From: Sulfitobacter sp. M39
GTDB lineage: Bacteria; Pseudomonadota; Alphaproteobacteria; Rhodobacterales; Rhodobacteraceae
Reading direction: 5' to 3'
Length of the DNA: 64,000 nt
Assembly: GCF_021735935.1 (NCBI RefSeq)
Contig: NZ_WMDZ01000001.1
Coordinates: 248,001-312,000 of the forward strand
The notes under the pieces: generated by a model
Told to the model about the DNA's origin: nothing
The model's input: the letters and a program-made list of their open reading frames with translations, nothing else
Databases searched by the model: none
Shown: positions 8,564 through 18,231 of the stretch, one piece after another
How the letters are laid out: every line of letters begins with the position of its first letter
Numbering within the stretch: position 1 is the stretch's first letter
Translations under genes and position numbers: made by a program

Positions 8564-9250
8564 TTATGAAATAATTCTGTAACCACCTGATTCAGTTAAC
8601 AGAATTCTTGCGTTCGAGGGATCAGGCTCGATCTTCTGGCGCAGGCGGTAGATGTGCGTTTCCAGCGTGTGAGTCGTAACACCAGCGTTGTAGCCCCAGA
8701 CCTCGTGCAAAAGCGTATCGCGCGGGACGACGCCCGCGGCAGCACGGTATAGGAACTTGAGGATATTCGTCTCTTTCTCGGTCAGCCTGATTTTCTTGTC
8801 GTCTTCGGTGATCAGCAGCTTGGCCGACGGCTTGAACGTATATGGTCCAAGCTGGAAAATCGCCTCTTCGGATTGTTCATGCTGGCGCAGCTGTGCCCGG
8901 ATGCGCGCCAAGAGAACAGGGAATTTGAACGGTTTGGTGACGTAATCATTCGCGCCCGCATCAAGACCCATGATCGTATCCGCGTCACTGTCATGCCCTG
9001 TCAGCATCAGAATCGGGCTTTTCACGCCTTGGGTACGCAGGTCGCGGCACAGGTCACGCCCGTCGATGTCCGGCAATCCAACGTCCAGAATGACCAGATC
9101 ATACAATGCTTCGGCGGCGCGGGTTTTGGCGTCTGCGCCATTGCCTGCTTCGAATACATCAAAGTCTTCGGTCAGCAATAATTGCTCGCTCAGCGCGTCG
9201 CGCAGGTCGTCGTCATCATCTACGAGCAAGATTTTCTTTAGCTGGGCCAT
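8564..9250 (-). CDS. OmpR/PhoB-family response regulator (orphan)
   Basis: A 228-residue two-domain regulator. The receiver domain (about 5-120) has the acidic cluster VDDDDDL, phospho-acceptor D56 in VILDVGLPD, and the conserved TKPF lysine. The winged-helix DNA-binding domain (about 130-228) ends THTLETHIYRLRQKIEPDP...LTESGGYRI. No sensor kinase gene lies beside it, so it is an orphan in this window. The overall sequence recalls CenR-like essential regulators of alphaproteobacteria, but I cannot confirm that assignment. The start is supported by GAGGATGAG upstream. Transcription probably ends at 8412-8439. Confidence 0.9.
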   Translation of the reverse strand: MAQLKKILLVDDDDDLRDALSEQLLLTEDFDVFEAGNGADAKTRAAEALYDLVILDVGLPDIDGRDLCRDLRTQGVKSPILMLTGHDSDADTIMGLDAGANDYVTKPFKFPVLLARIRAQLRQHEQSEEAIFQLGPYTFKPSAKLLITEDDKKIRLTEKETNILKFLYRAAAGVVPRDTLLHEVWGYNAGVTTHTLETHIYRLRQKIEPDPSNARILLTESGGYRIIS

Positions 9251-9415
9251 ATCAACTCATCCTCTACAACTTTACTTTAGATGTGTTCACAAAGCCGTGC
9301 GTGCAAGAGTAGCAGGTGTTTGATCACACGACCGTGCGAAATTGTCGCGCAATGTTTCAATCCGCCGATTTCTGCAGTAAGAAATGTGACAACATAACAT
9401 GAAAGATTTCAAATC

Positions 9416-10504
9416 ATGGTTTTTGGGCCCGATATAACAGAGCAACTGGCACGCGCCCGTGCGGACCTGCGTTTGGGCGTTCCCATTGTACTGGCGGGAT
9501 CGCGGCCGGTTCTGGTTATGGCGGCCGAAACGCTGACACCCGCGCGGCTGACCGGCCTGCTGGCCATGGGCGGCGAACCGGTGTTGGTGATCAGCGCCCG
9601 GCGCGCCGAAACCCTGAAAGCGCGCGCCTACGATGGCAGCTTTGCGCGTGTCCTACTGCCACGGGACGCCACGTTGCGTTGGGTAAAATCCATCGCGGAT
9701 CCGGCGGACGATCTGCGCAGCCCCCTGAAAGGCCCCCTGGCCTGCGCACGTGGGGCCGATGCGACGCCGCACGGCTTGGCGATTGATCTGATCAAGTCAG
9801 CGCGTCTACTGCCCGCTGCTGTGATACTCGACCTTGCGGATGCAGGTCAGTTCGCCCAGCAAAACGGCCTGACGATGATCAACCTGAGCGCGGCACAACC
9901 GATCCTTGCCGCGCGCAGCCCCTTGCATCCGGTGGTCAATGCGCGTCTCCCGATGGAGGTGTCAGAGGCCGGACGCCTGCATATCTTCCGCCCCGACGAC
10001 GGCGGGGAGGAACATTACGCCATCGAAATCGGCCGCCCCGATCGCAGCAAACCCGTGCTCGCGCGGCTGCATTCGGCCTGCTTTACCGGCGATATCATGA
10101 GCAGTCTGAAATGCGATTGCGGGCCACAGCTACATGCCGCGCTGACCCAGATGGGGACCGAAGGGCACGGCGTGTTGCTGTACCTCAACCAAGAGGGGCG
10201 CGGCATCGGACTGACCAACAAGATGCGCGCCTATTCCCTTCAGGATCAAGGCTTTGACACGGTCGAGGCGAACCACCGTCTGGGCTTTGAAGACGATGAA
10301 CGGGATTTTCGATTGGGATCGGACATCCTGACATCAATGGGGTTTTCGTCGGTGCGTCTGCTGACCAACAACCCCCGCAAGGTCGAGATGATGGAGGCAA
10401 GCGGCGTCAAAGTCGCAGAGCGCGTCCCTCTCAAGGTCGGTGAGAATAGCCACAACCACGCTTACCTTGCCACAAAAGCCGCCAAATCCGGGCACCTTCT
10501 GTGA
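9416..10504 (+). CDS. ribA: GTP cyclohydrolase II with N-terminal extension
   Basis: This enzyme opens GTP to start riboflavin synthesis. The catalytic domain occupies residues about 180-362. Its zinc cysteines are C222, C233 and C235 ([16 protein letters not shown]), followed by [21 protein letters not shown] and the typical DFRLGSDIL and LLTNNPRK motifs. Residues 1-170 form an extra N-terminal region with no DHBP-synthase motifs that I can recognise. The protein is therefore not a bifunctional RibBA but is longer than E. coli RibA (about 196). Its stop overlaps the next gene's GTG by 4 bases. No strong ribosome-binding site precedes the ATG. Confidence 0.92.
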   Translation: MVFGPDITEQLARARADLRLGVPIVLAGSRPVLVMAAETLTPARLTGLLAMGGEPVLVISARRAETLKARAYDGSFARVLLPRDATLRWVKSIADPADDLRSPLKGPLACARGADATPHGLAIDLIKSARLLPAAVILDLADAGQFAQQNGLTMINLSAAQPILAARSPLHPVVNARLPMEVSEAGRLHIFRPDDGGEEHYAIEIGRPDRSKPVLARLHSACFTGDIMSSLKCDCGPQLHAALTQMGTEGHGVLLYLNQEGRGIGLTNKMRAYSLQDQGFDTVEANHRLGFEDDERDFRLGSDILTSMGFSSVRLLTNNPRKVEMMEASGVKVAERVPLKVGENSHNHAYLATKAAKSGHLL

Positions 10505-10992
10505 CACCCGACGATCTGGTCCTCACGCCGCGGGGCGTCCGGTTTCAGGGGCAACTTTACCCCTGCACCATCGGCAAAACCGGCATCACCCACAATAAGC
10601 GCGAGGGCGATAAAGCGACGCCCGCGGGCATTCACCGGATCGTCGGTATGCTCTACCGTCCCGACCGCATTCCCGCCCCTGTTCCGTGGGCGATGCCGAT
10701 TGGCCCGCGTGATCTTTGGTCTGATGACGGGACGCAAGACGACTACAATAGCCTTGTGCAGGCTCCCTACCCGCACAGCCACGAGGTTCTGCGCCGTGCC
10801 GATCCCCTATACGATCTGGTGATCTTGACCAATTGGAACTGGCCCGATGCCGTTGCAGGGCGCGGGTCGGCGATCTTTATCCACCAGCAGCGCCGACCGG
10901 GCTATCCCACTGAAGGCTGCATCGCCTTTTCACGCGCGCATCTGCATCAGATCGCCGCGCGGCTGACCCGGCACAGCAGGTTGATCGTCTAG
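10501..10992 (+). CDS. L,D-transpeptidase (YkuD) family protein
   Basis: A 163-residue protein with the YkuD catalytic signature: [20 protein letters not shown], with H128 and nucleophile C140. Family enzymes form 3-3 peptidoglycan crosslinks or attach lipoproteins in the periplasm. No signal peptide is visible, so export or location is uncertain, and it may belong to the short YkuD group of unknown substrate. It starts at a GTG overlapping the ribA stop by 4 bases, indicating translational coupling with ribA. It ends on a CTAG tetranucleotide shared with the stop of the convergent YggS gene. Confidence 0.85.
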   Translation: MTPDDLVLTPRGVRFQGQLYPCTIGKTGITHNKREGDKATPAGIHRIVGMLYRPDRIPAPVPWAMPIGPRDLWSDDGTQDDYNSLVQAPYPHSHEVLRRADPLYDLVILTNWNWPDAVAGRGSAIFIHQQRRPGYPTEGCIAFSRAHLHQIAARLTRHSRLIV

Positions 10993-11642
10993 CTTGCGCT
11001 ACGTTCCCCGAAGATGGCGGAGCCGACGCGCACATGGGTCGCCCCAAGCGCGATAGCCTTTTCAAAATCGCTGCTCATCCCCATTGACAGATCCCGCACC
11101 CCGTTGCGCGCCGCAATCTTGGCCAGCAGCGCGAAATGCAGCGCGGCTTCTTCATCGACCGGCGGGATACACATCAGCCCGCGCACGGGCAGATCCAGCG
11201 CCAAACATTCCTTGATAAAATCGTCGGCATCCGCTGGAAGAACACCGGCCTTCTGATCCTCTTCGCCGGTATTAACCTGGACGAACATATCAGGACAGCG
11301 CCCCATTTCCTGCGCTAGTCGCGCAAAGGTTTGCGCCAGTTTGGGGCGGTCAAGTGTGTGAATGACGTCGAATAATTCAAACGCGCTGCGCGCCTTATTG
11401 CTTTGCAGCGGGCCGATCAGATGCAGCTTTACGCCGTCAAACTCCTGCCGGAAACCGGGCCATTTGCCTTCGGCCTCCTGCACGCGGTTCTCGCCGAAAC
11501 AGCGGTGACCTTCCGACAGCACCGCCGCTACCCGCGCGTCCGGCTGCACCTTGCTCACGGCGATCAGCTCAACGCTACCCGGCGCGCGGCCTGCGTCGGT
11601 TTCGGCTTTGGCAATACGAGATGTGATGTCGTGCAAGCTCAT
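10989..11642 (-). CDS. YggS/PLPBP family pyridoxal-phosphate homeostasis protein
   Basis: A 217-residue single-domain TIM-barrel PLP-binding protein. PLP-lysine K31 lies in [10 protein letters not shown]. The family hallmarks [25 protein letters not shown] and [23 protein letters not shown] (split by position) are all present. Members buffer PLP and affect amino- and keto-acid pools; no catalytic reaction is known. The stop is shared with the convergent L,D-transpeptidase gene. The start at 11642 lies just downstream of the porin terminator, so it has its own promoter in the short gap. Confidence 0.92.
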   Translation of the reverse strand: MSLHDITSRIAKAETDAGRAPGSVELIAVSKVQPDARVAAVLSEGHRCFGENRVQEAEGKWPGFRQEFDGVKLHLIGPLQSNKARSAFELFDVIHTLDRPKLAQTFARLAQEMGRCPDMFVQVNTGEEDQKAGVLPADADDFIKECLALDLPVRGLMCIPPVDEEAALHFALLAKIAARNGVRDLSMGMSSDFEKAIALGATHVRVGSAIFGERSAS

Positions 11643-11691
11643 GTCAGTCGGCCCTTATTGTTGAGGGCGCACAGAACAACAGCTTGGCGCA

Positions 11692-11722
11692 AAAGAAAAG
11701 GGGCAGACCAACGGCCTGCCCC
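11692..11722 (-). terminator. Intrinsic terminator of the porin gene
   Basis: On the minus strand GGGGCAG (11716-11722) pairs with CTGCCCC (11700-11706) around a 9-base loop and is followed by TTTTCTTTT. It lies 24 bases after the porin stop. The plus strand also has CTCTTTT after the stem, so it could work in both directions, but no plus-strand gene ends here. Confidence 0.85.
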
Positions 11723-11745
11723 TCTTTTAGACTGTATCGTTCAAC

Positions 11746-12723
11746 TTAGAAAGTGAAACGAACACCCATGTCGGCACGGATCGAGTCGTCGCCGCGGCTG
11801 ATGACACCGCCACGCAGGGACACGCCGCCACCCAGATCATGGTGAGCGCCGATACCGTAGGAAGTTTCTTCGAAGTAGTCAGCGTCTGCAACGTAAACGT
11901 CGAGGTTAGTCGCTGCGCCGATGTCGAAGGACGCGGTCAGGGCGTAGTGGTCGCCATTGCCGCCTGTACCGGTGATGTCGTTGTCATCGCCGTTGTCGGC
12001 ATATGCCAAGGAAACTGTGGCGGGGCCAACGTTACCAACGACAGACAGAGCGTAGTCAGTGTCGGACTCGGAGTCGGAGTCCTGAGCAGCGGCAGCAAAT
12101 GTGATGCCGTTGTATGTGTACGCAACGTAACCAGCAACACGGTCGTTTGTGTCGGAAGCAGAGACGTGTACTTTCAGGTCGCCCATGGAGTACAGAACTT
12201 CTACACCGTTGGAGCCGGCTGCGCCGTCACCACCGGAGGAGTACGCGTCGCCGCGGAAGTTGTATGCTGTGTACTCATACGACAGACCGGTCAGACCCAG
12301 GTCGATTTCGTACATGCCAGGCATGGATTCCAGCGCGCCGTAGATGTTACCTACGCCAACTTCGAAACCACCGGTGCGCGCGAAGAAGCGTACGCCGTTG
12401 ATACCTGTGCCGGCAGGACCGTTTGCAACAGCGAAGTCATCCGCGTTGCCCAGAATGCCGTCGTCGCCGTCGTCAATGGACTGCTGTGTGTCGGAGTTGT
12501 TCTGCTGGATACGTGCACGTGCACCGAATGTAACGCCCATGTCGGACTCAGCTGTCGCGTCGATCTGCAGACGGAAACGGCTTGTTACGTTTGTTTCATC
12601 GTTGCCGGAGTCGTTTTCTTGGTAAAGAACACCAAAACGGCCGTAGCCGCCGAATGTAACGTCTGCAGCTGCAACGCCAGCGGTCGCAACCAGAGCTGTT
12701 GTAGCGAAGAGAACTTTTTTCAT
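11746..12723 (-). CDS. Outer-membrane porin
   Basis: A 325-residue beta-barrel porin. The signal peptide MKKVLFATTALVATAGVAAA is cleaved before DVTFGGYGRFG. The mature protein is acidic and Gly/Asp-rich with alternating hydrophobic strands, and ends in the outer-membrane insertion signal MGVRFTF (terminal Phe). Such porins are the most abundant outer-membrane proteins of Rhodobacterales and let small solutes through. Codon use is narrow (repeated GTA/GCA/ACT-type synonymous choices), as expected for high expression. The gene has its own terminator and a long structured upstream region. The substrate preference is unknown. Confidence 0.9.
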   Translation of the reverse strand: MKKVLFATTALVATAGVAAADVTFGGYGRFGVLYQENDSGNDETNVTSRFRLQIDATAESDMGVTFGARARIQQNNSDTQQSIDDGDDGILGNADDFAVANGPAGTGINGVRFFARTGGFEVGVGNIYGALESMPGMYEIDLGLTGLSYEYTAYNFRGDAYSSGGDGAAGSNGVEVLYSMGDLKVHVSASDTNDRVAGYVAYTYNGITFAAAAQDSDSESDTDYALSVVGNVGPATVSLAYADNGDDNDITGTGGNGDHYALTASFDIGAATNLDVYVADADYFEETSYGIGAHHDLGGGVSLRGGVISRGDDSIRADMGVRFTF

Positions 12724-12753
12724 GAGTTATCCCTCGGTTTGAATTCATATGCC

Positions 12754-12780
12754 CATACCGGGGAATCCGGTAAAGGTATG
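12754..12780 (-). promoter_or_regulatory. Stem-loop in the porin 5' leader
   Basis: The porin leader contains nested inverted repeats: outer CATACC/GGTATG (12754-12759 with 12775-12780) and an alternative inner ACCGG/CCGGT (12757-12761 with 12767-12771). The inner arms overlap the outer arm, so two mutually exclusive hairpins are possible. They lie about 30-57 bases upstream of the ATG. This may be an mRNA-stability or sRNA-target structure. Confidence 0.35.
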
Positions 12781-12846
12781 AGAGGTGTTTTCAGCGTTTG
12801 CCCTAGTTTTGGCAAGGATCGCGGAAGCCTTGGCATCATTGGAAAA

Positions 12847-12872
12847 AACTGTGATGCAGCTATGTCACAGTT
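12847..12872. promoter_or_regulatory. Perfect inverted repeat upstream of porin
   Basis: AACTGTGA and TCACAGTT form perfect 8-base arms separated by 10 bases. The element lies about 125 bases upstream of the porin ATG and about 140 bases upstream of the DUF3576 gene in the divergent region. The half-site TGTGA resembles CRP/FNR half-sites, but their spacing is 6 or 4 bases, not 10. It is a candidate operator for an unknown regulator. Confidence 0.4.
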
Positions 12873-13012
12873 GCGCAACCCCGCAGAATGCACGGGCGGG
12901 CCAAGAACGCAGATGCACAGGCACCCTGTACTCTAGTATATACTGACATTGCGCTTGCCCACCGAACCCCGCTTGGATAGACCTGTGCGCAAACAGGCAA
13001 AGGACGGTCGAG

Positions 13013-13510
13013 ATGGTGCGCAGTTCGGTATTCAAATCTACACTAGCCCTCGTGGTGGTCTCAGCGCTTGGCGCATGCGGTGGCCTGAACTTCGGCCCGC
13101 CCAACGACAACGACCCGAACCTCGGGCTGTCTCCGACGAACCCTAACTATGTCGAGACGAACCCAGACAACACCATTTGGGCGATCTTCAATCGCAACGA
13201 CAACGACACCAGCGTGTCGGTCAACAAATACCTGTGGTCCGCGTCGCTCGAAGTTCTCAACTTCCTGCCAGTCCAATCGATCGACCCCTATACCGGCGTG
13301 ATCGTCACCGGCTATGGCACCCCTCCGGGGGGCAGCCAATCCTACCGCGCGACGGTCTTGATTGATGATCCCGCGCTTGATGCACGGTCGCTGAACATCG
13401 CGCTGCAAACCCGTGGCGGTCGCACGGTTAGCAAAGCAACCTCTCGCGCGGTCGAAGACGCGATCCTGAGCCGTGCGCGTGAAATGCGCATTGCCGACGC
13501 CAAATTCTAA
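13013..13510 (+). CDS. DUF3576 lipoprotein
   Basis: A 165-residue lipoprotein: a short basic N-terminus, a hydrophobic stretch and the lipobox LGAC with the lipidated Cys near residue 22. The mature part contains NDNDTSVSVNKYLWSASLEVLNFLP and a middle VTGYGTPPGG stretch typical of DUF3576, a family found mainly in alphaproteobacteria. It probably sits in the outer or inner membrane facing the periplasm. It is placed directly before leuS-lptE-holA, as in many Rhodobacterales, suggesting an envelope role. The function is unknown. A terminator separates it from leuS. Confidence 0.82.
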   Translation: MVRSSVFKSTLALVVVSALGACGGLNFGPPNDNDPNLGLSPTNPNYVETNPDNTIWAIFNRNDNDTSVSVNKYLWSASLEVLNFLPVQSIDPYTGVIVTGYGTPPGGSQSYRATVLIDDPALDARSLNIALQTRGGRTVSKATSRAVEDAILSRAREMRIADAKF

Positions 13511-13537
13511 GCCCGCACCCGTCTATCCCCCATTATC

Positions 13538-13575
13538 ACGCCGGGCCACGCGCTAGTCGCTCGCCCGGCGTTTTT
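13538..13575 (+). terminator. Intrinsic terminator between DUF3576 gene and leuS
   Basis: CGCCGGGC (13539-13546) pairs perfectly with GCCCGGCG (13563-13570) and is followed by TTTTT. It lies 28 bases past the DUF3576 stop and ends about 20 bases before the leuS ATG. It may also act as a leader attenuator for leuS. Confidence 0.82.
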
Positions 13576-13595
13576 CGTTGATAAGGTCTGCCAAG

Positions 13596-16142
13596 ATGCC
13601 CTCCTACTCTCCCGCCGAAATCGAAGCCCGCTGGCAAGCCGCCTGGGAAAAAAACGATGTGTTCCAAGCGGTACGCAACGCCGACAAGCCAAAGTATTAC
13701 GTGCTTGAGATGTTTCCCTATCCGTCGGGGCGCATCCACATGGGGCACGTACGGAACTATACGATGGGCGACGTGATCGCGCGCTATAAGATCGCGACGG
13801 GGCATAACGTGCTGCACCCGATGGGCTGGGATGCCTTCGGGATGCCCGCTGAAAATGCCGCAATGGCCATTGGCGGTCACCCCAAAGACTGGACCTATGG
13901 TAACATCGCCGACATGCGCGACCAGATGAAACCGCTGGGATTGTCGATCGATTGGTCCCGCGAATTCGCTACCTGCGACCCTGAATATTACGGCCAGCAG
14001 CAGGCGCTGTTCCTCGATTTCCTGTCGGAAGGGCTGGTCTATCGCAAGAACGCCATCGTGAACTGGGATCCGGTCGACATGACCGTTCTGGCTAACGAAC
14101 AGGTCGAGGCAGGGCGCGGCTGGCGTTCCGGCGCGCTGGTGGAACGGCGCGAGCTGACGCAATGGTTCTTTAAAATCTCCGACCACTCGGAAGAGCTGCT
14201 TGATGCGTTGGACACGCTTGATAACTGGCCCGCGAAGGTCAAGCTGATGCAGGCGAACTGGATCGGCAAATCGCGCGGGCTGCAATTCGCATTCTCGACC
14301 ATCGACGCGCCGGAAGGGTTCGACCGGATCGAAGTCTACACCACGCGCCCCGACACCCTGCTTGGCGCAAGCTTTGTCGGCATTTCGCCCGATCACCCGC
14401 TGGCCAAACTGCTCGAGAAAGACAGCCCCGAACTCGCGGCCTTCTGTGCCGAATGTCGCAAGGGCGGCACGACCGAAGAAGCGATCGAGACTGCCGAAAA
14501 GCTGGGGATGGATACCGGCCTGCGTGTGCGCCACCCCTTCGATACCGCGTGGGAGCTGCCCATCTATATCGCGAACTTTATTCTGATGGACTACGGCACA
14601 GGCGCGATCTTTGGCTGCCCCGCCCACGATGCGCGGGACTTTGAATTCGCCACCAAATACGGGCTACCGATCACATCGACCTTCTTGCCGTCCGAGGACG
14701 CAGACCCAAAGCTCGCCGCGCCCTTCGTGCCGGCGAAATCCGAAAAAGTGTATTACAACGGCGGCTTTGCCGGCGAGAAATGGCAAACCGGCGAAGAGGC
14801 GATCATTGCGGCCATCGACGCCTGCGAAGCGCAGGGCGTGGGCCAAGGCGTGACCAAATACCGCCTGCGCGATTGGGGCCTGTCCCGGCAACGCTACTGG
14901 GGCTGCCCGATCCCGGTCGTGCATTGCGACACCTGCGGCGTGGTGCCCGAAAAGAAAGAGAACCTGCCGATCGAGCTGCCCTATGACGTCAGCTTTGACA
15001 CGCCCGGCAACCCGTTGGACCGACACCCCACATGGCGCGACTGCGCCTGCCCGTCTTGCGGTGCGTCCGCGAAACGCGAAACCGATACGATGGACACATT
15101 CGTCGATTCCTCTTGGTATTTCGCCCGCTTCACCGCGCCACGTGCTGACACGCCGACCAATATGGCGGATGCAGAATACTGGATGAATGTGGACCAATAT
15201 ATCGGTGGCATCGAACACGCGATTCTGCACCTGCTATATTCGCGCTTCTTCGCCCGCGCGATGCAGATCACCGGCCACCTGCCTGAAAAAGCGATTGAGC
15301 CGTTTAACGCGCTGTTCACGCAAGGCATGGTAACACATGAGATTTACCAGACCCGCGACGCAAATGACCGCCCCGTCTATCACCTGCCCGAAGATGTGAC
15401 CGACGGTAGACTCGCCGATGGGACAGAGGTTGAAATCATCCCCTCGGCCAAGATGTCGAAGTCGAAGAAAAACGTGGTCGACCCGCTGGGGATCATCGCG
15501 AATTACGGGGCGGATACCGCCCGCTGGTTCGTTCTGTCCGATTCGCCCCCCGAACGCGATGTCGAATGGACCGCATCCGGGGCAGAGGCGGCGTATAAGC
15601 ACCTAAACCGCGTGTGGAACATCAGCAGCCGCATCGCCGAGATGGACGACAGCGCCGCAGGCACAGGCGACGACGATCTGCTGCGCGCGATGCACAAGAC
15701 CATCCACGATGTCACGATGGGTGTGGAATCCTTTGGCTTCAACGCCGCGATCGCCAAGCTTTATGCCTTTACCGCGACGTTGCAGAAATCCAAGGCGGGC
15801 AAAGCCGCACAGCGCGAAGCGATCATGACGCTGGCCCAGTTGATGGCCCCGATGACGCCCCATCTGGCAGAGGAAATCTGGACCGCGCAAGGCGGCGACG
15901 GGCTGATCACCACCTCGTCCTGGCCGCACGCGGACGACGCAATGCTGGTCGACGATACGGTGACCCTGCCGATCCAGATCAACGGCAAACGCCGCGCGGA
16001 AATTCAGGTACCTGCCGATATGCCAAAGGAAGAGGTTGAAAAGATCGCGCTGAGCCACGAAGCTGTCATTCGTACCCTTGATGGGGTCACGCCTAAAAAG
16101 GTCATCGTTGTGCCCGGACGGATCGTAAATGTCGTTGCTTAA
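13596..16142 (+). CDS. leuS: Leucyl-tRNA synthetase
   Basis: An 848-residue class I aminoacyl-tRNA synthetase that charges tRNA-Leu in the cytoplasm. The HIGH motif appears as HMGH (48-51) after YPSGRI, and the KMSKS loop is K619-S623 in [10 protein letters not shown]. The editing (CP1) domain lies between them with [13 protein letters not shown] zinc-type cysteine cluster (CDTCG, CPSCG) lies around residues 445-490. The frame is open from a TTG at 13578, but the ATG at 13596 gives the usual N-terminus. It overlaps lptE by 14 bases, in the conserved order leuS-lptE-holA. Confidence 0.97.
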   Translation: MPSYSPAEIEARWQAAWEKNDVFQAVRNADKPKYYVLEMFPYPSGRIHMGHVRNYTMGDVIARYKIATGHNVLHPMGWDAFGMPAENAAMAIGGHPKDWTYGNIADMRDQMKPLGLSIDWSREFATCDPEYYGQQQALFLDFLSEGLVYRKNAIVNWDPVDMTVLANEQVEAGRGWRSGALVERRELTQWFFKISDHSEELLDALDTLDNWPAKVKLMQANWIGKSRGLQFAFSTIDAPEGFDRIEVYTTRPDTLLGASFVGISPDHPLAKLLEKDSPELAAFCAECRKGGTTEEAIETAEKLGMDTGLRVRHPFDTAWELPIYIANFILMDYGTGAIFGCPAHDARDFEFATKYGLPITSTFLPSEDADPKLAAPFVPAKSEKVYYNGGFAGEKWQTGEEAIIAAIDACEAQGVGQGVTKYRLRDWGLSRQRYWGCPIPVVHCDTCGVVPEKKENLPIELPYDVSFDTPGNPLDRHPTWRDCACPSCGASAKRETDTMDTFVDSSWYFARFTAPRADTPTNMADAEYWMNVDQYIGGIEHAILHLLYSRFFARAMQITGHLPEKAIEPFNALFTQGMVTHEIYQTRDANDRPVYHLPEDVTDGRLADGTEVEIIPSAKMSKSKKNVVDPLGIIANYGADTARWFVLSDSPPERDVEWTASGAEAAYKHLNRVWNISSRIAEMDDSAAGTGDDDLLRAMHKTIHDVTMGVESFGFNAAIAKLYAFTATLQKSKAGKAAQREAIMTLAQLMAPMTPHLAEEIWTAQGGDGLITTSSWPHADDAMLVDDTVTLPIQINGKRRAEIQVPADMPKEEVEKIALSHEAVIRTLDGVTPKKVIVVPGRIVNVVA

Positions 16143-16614
16143 CCGCCGTTTTCTTATCGCATTGCCACTGCTGGTCCTGGCGGCCTGCGGGTTTCAACCC
16201 GTTTACGGCCCCGGCGGCACTGGCACGGCGCTGCAAAACGCGGTGCAGGTCGACGCGCCGAATGATGCCTATTCCTACACGCTCGTTCGCGAGATCGAGA
16301 CGCGGTTGGGCCGCGCCGCCAGTCCGCGTTATGCTTTGGCCCTGACCGTCGACACCTCGGAAGAGGGGTTGGCGATCGACAGCGAAGACAACACCACACG
16401 GTATAATCTGGTCGGCAAGGTCGATTTCGCCCTGCGCAACCTCGGCAGTGGTCAGATCGAGGCATCAGGAAACGTCGAAAACTTTACCGGCTACTCCGCG
16501 ACCGGTTCGACTGTTGCAACGCTCGCGGCAGAACGTGATGCCCAAAAGCGCTTGATGATCATGTTGGCCGACCAGCTGGTTACCCGCCTTTACGCGGCCG
16601 ATCTGACCCCATGA
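16129..16614 (+). CDS. lptE: LPS-assembly lipoprotein LptE
   Basis: A 161-residue outer-membrane lipoprotein. The lipobox VLAAC is near residue 20, followed by the family's [11 protein letters not shown] hallmark. LptE plugs the LptD beta-barrel that inserts lipopolysaccharide into the outer leaflet. The mature domain (about 35-160) has the alternating charged and hydrophobic pattern of the LptE fold, with [10 protein letters not shown] and an ending of YAADLTP. It starts inside leuS (14-base overlap) and its stop overlaps holA by 4 bases, so the three genes are translationally coupled. Confidence 0.9.
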   Translation: MSLLNRRFLIALPLLVLAACGFQPVYGPGGTGTALQNAVQVDAPNDAYSYTLVREIETRLGRAASPRYALALTVDTSEEGLAIDSEDNTTRYNLVGKVDFALRNLGSGQIEASGNVENFTGYSATGSTVATLAAERDAQKRLMIMLADQLVTRLYAADLTP

Positions 16615-17610
16615 AGCTGCCCCCGCGCGACGCGAATGCCTATTTCGCCAAGCCCGATCCGACTAAGACCGGGCTGCTGATTTATGGCGGCGATGCAATG
16701 CGCGTCGCGTTGAAACGGCAGACTTTCCTGAAGAACCTGCTGGGCCCCAATGCCGAAGAAGAAATGCGCCTGACCCGTATTCAGGCCGCCGACCTGCGAC
16801 GGGATGCGCCGATGTTGCTGGACGCGATCAAGGCCGTAGGTTTCTTTCCGGGGCCGCGTGCGGCTTTTTGTGGAAGACGCCAACGACAATATCGCCAAAA
16901 TCCTGACCGATGCCCTGGCCGACTGGCAGCCGGGCGACGCGCAGATCGTCGTGTCGGCGGGGGATCTGAAAAAAACCTCCAAGGTGCTCAAGGCGTTCGA
17001 GGCGCATAAGAACGCTTTCGCCACCCCGATCTACGACAACCCACCCGACCGGGCAGAGATTGAACGCGTGTTTGCCGAAGCAAAGCTCAGCCCCGAGGCG
17101 GATGCGATGGGGGCGCTTAGTGAATTGGCGCGGGTGCTCGATCCGGGCGATTTTCGACAAATGGTCGATAAAATCACGCTTTATAAGATCGGCGACGCAG
17201 GCCCCCTCACGGCAGAGGATGTGGCCAACTGCGCCCCCACCTCGACAGAGGCAGAGGTCGACGACATCCTCCACGTCGTGGCAGAGGCGCGCGCGGGCGA
17301 CATCGGCCCCGTGATGGCCAAGCTGCAGGCCCAAGGGGTGAACGCCGTGACGCTGATCATCATGGCGACACGGCATTTTCGCACGCTATACCGCATCGCG
17401 AGCAATCCGGGCGGCCAGATCTGGGGCGTCCGCGACCGCGATCGCGCCATGCGTCAGGCCAAAAACTGGGGCGCGGCCAAACTGGAAACCGCATTAACCG
17501 TGCTGACCGACACCGACCTGACGCTTCGGTCAGCGGGGCAACACGCGCCGACGATGGCGTTGGTCGAACGCGCCTTTATCCGCCTCGCCATGCTGGGGGC
17601 ACAACGCTAA
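16611..17610 (+). CDS. holA: DNA polymerase III subunit delta, frameshifted as read
   Basis: HolA is the delta subunit of the clamp loader that opens the beta clamp. The N-terminal part ([17 protein letters not shown]..., then LIYGGDAMRVALKR) is in one frame to about 16864. The rest (FVEDANDNIAKIL to the end at LAMLGAQR) continues in the +1 frame. Removing one T from the T5 run at 16865-16869 joins them as GPRAAFVEDAND and gives a normal 332-residue protein. holA is usually essential, so sequencing error is the simplest reading; a real mutation or programmed slippage are alternatives. The ATG overlaps the lptE stop by 4 bases. A GTG at 16858 opens the second frame but lacks a ribosome-binding site. 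Confidence 0.85.
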
Positions 17611-17640
17611 ATTCAGGTTAATTCTTGGGAGGGAATGTTG

Positions 17641-18231
17641 ATGTATAAGGTAATCGGGGCAACCAAATCGCGGGCAATGCGGGTCATGTGGATGCTTGAG
17701 GAGTTGGGCCAACCCTATGACCACGTCCCCTGTGGGCCGCGTTCGGACGAGGCAAAACAATACAACCCATCCGGCAAAATTCCAGCACTTGTGGACGGCG
17801 ATGACGTGCTGACCGATTCTGTCGCGATTATGCAGTATCTGGCGGACAAGCACGGCGCTTTGACCGCCCCCGCTGGCACCGCGGCCCGTGCGCATCAGGA
17901 TGCGCTGACCTTCTGGTTGATCGACGAAATGGATGCGATCCTTTGGGCTGCGGCGAAACACAGCTTTGTCTTCCCGCAAGAACAGCGCGTCCCCGAGATC
18001 AAGGATAGTCTGAAAGCCGAATTCGCCCGCTCCGCCGCGATCCTGTCAGACAGGTTGGACGGGCCGTTCCTGATGGGCGATGAGGTCACCATACCGGATT
18101 TGTTGGCGACCCATTGCATCAACTGGTCCATCGGCGCGGGATTTGCGCGGGTGGATGACAAGCTGGGAAATTGGGCCAAGTCCATGCGTGACCGCCCCGC
18201 CTTCAAGGCCGCAGCCACACGCGAAGGTTAA
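17641..18231 (+). CDS. Glutathione S-transferase family protein
   Basis: A 196-residue GST. The thioredoxin-like N-terminal domain (about 1-78) has the glutathione-contact segment KIPALVDGDDVLTDSVAIMQYL, where the S-x-A-I turn binds the gamma-glutamyl group. An all-helical C-terminal domain follows (about 85-196). The electrophile or other substrate is unknown. Three start codons are clustered (17635 ATG, 17638 TTG, 17641 ATG). GGAGG lies only 4 bases before the first but about 8 before 17641, so I choose the last. It converges on the flavoprotein gene with a shared TTAA stop. Confidence 0.87.
   Translation: MYKVIGATKSRAMRVMWMLEELGQPYDHVPCGPRSDEAKQYNPSGKIPALVDGDDVLTDSVAIMQYLADKHGALTAPAGTAARAHQDALTFWLIDEMDAILWAAAKHSFVFPQEQRVPEIKDSLKAEFARSAAILSDRLDGPFLMGDEVTIPDLLATHCINWSIGAGFARVDDKLGNWAKSMRDRPAFKAAATREG

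Noticed and set aside
9416..9955. RibB (DHBP synthase) domain at the N-terminus of the GTP cyclohydrolase II
   Set aside because: The extension lacks the acidic DHBP-synthase motifs that I would expect, so a bifunctional RibBA call is not supported.
12850..12869. CRP/FNR-type binding site upstream of porin
   Set aside because: The half-sites TGTGA and TCACA are 10 bases apart, not the 6 (CRP) or 4 (FNR) required, so I list it only as an unknown inverted repeat.
11839..12936. A 365-codon plus-strand frame covering the whole porin gene
   Set aside because: It is antisense to a clear porin and its Cys/Val-rich composition is a by-product of porin codon use.
13536..14627. A 363-codon minus-strand frame opposite leuS
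   Set aside because: It overlaps the conserved catalytic part of leuS and shows no family features.
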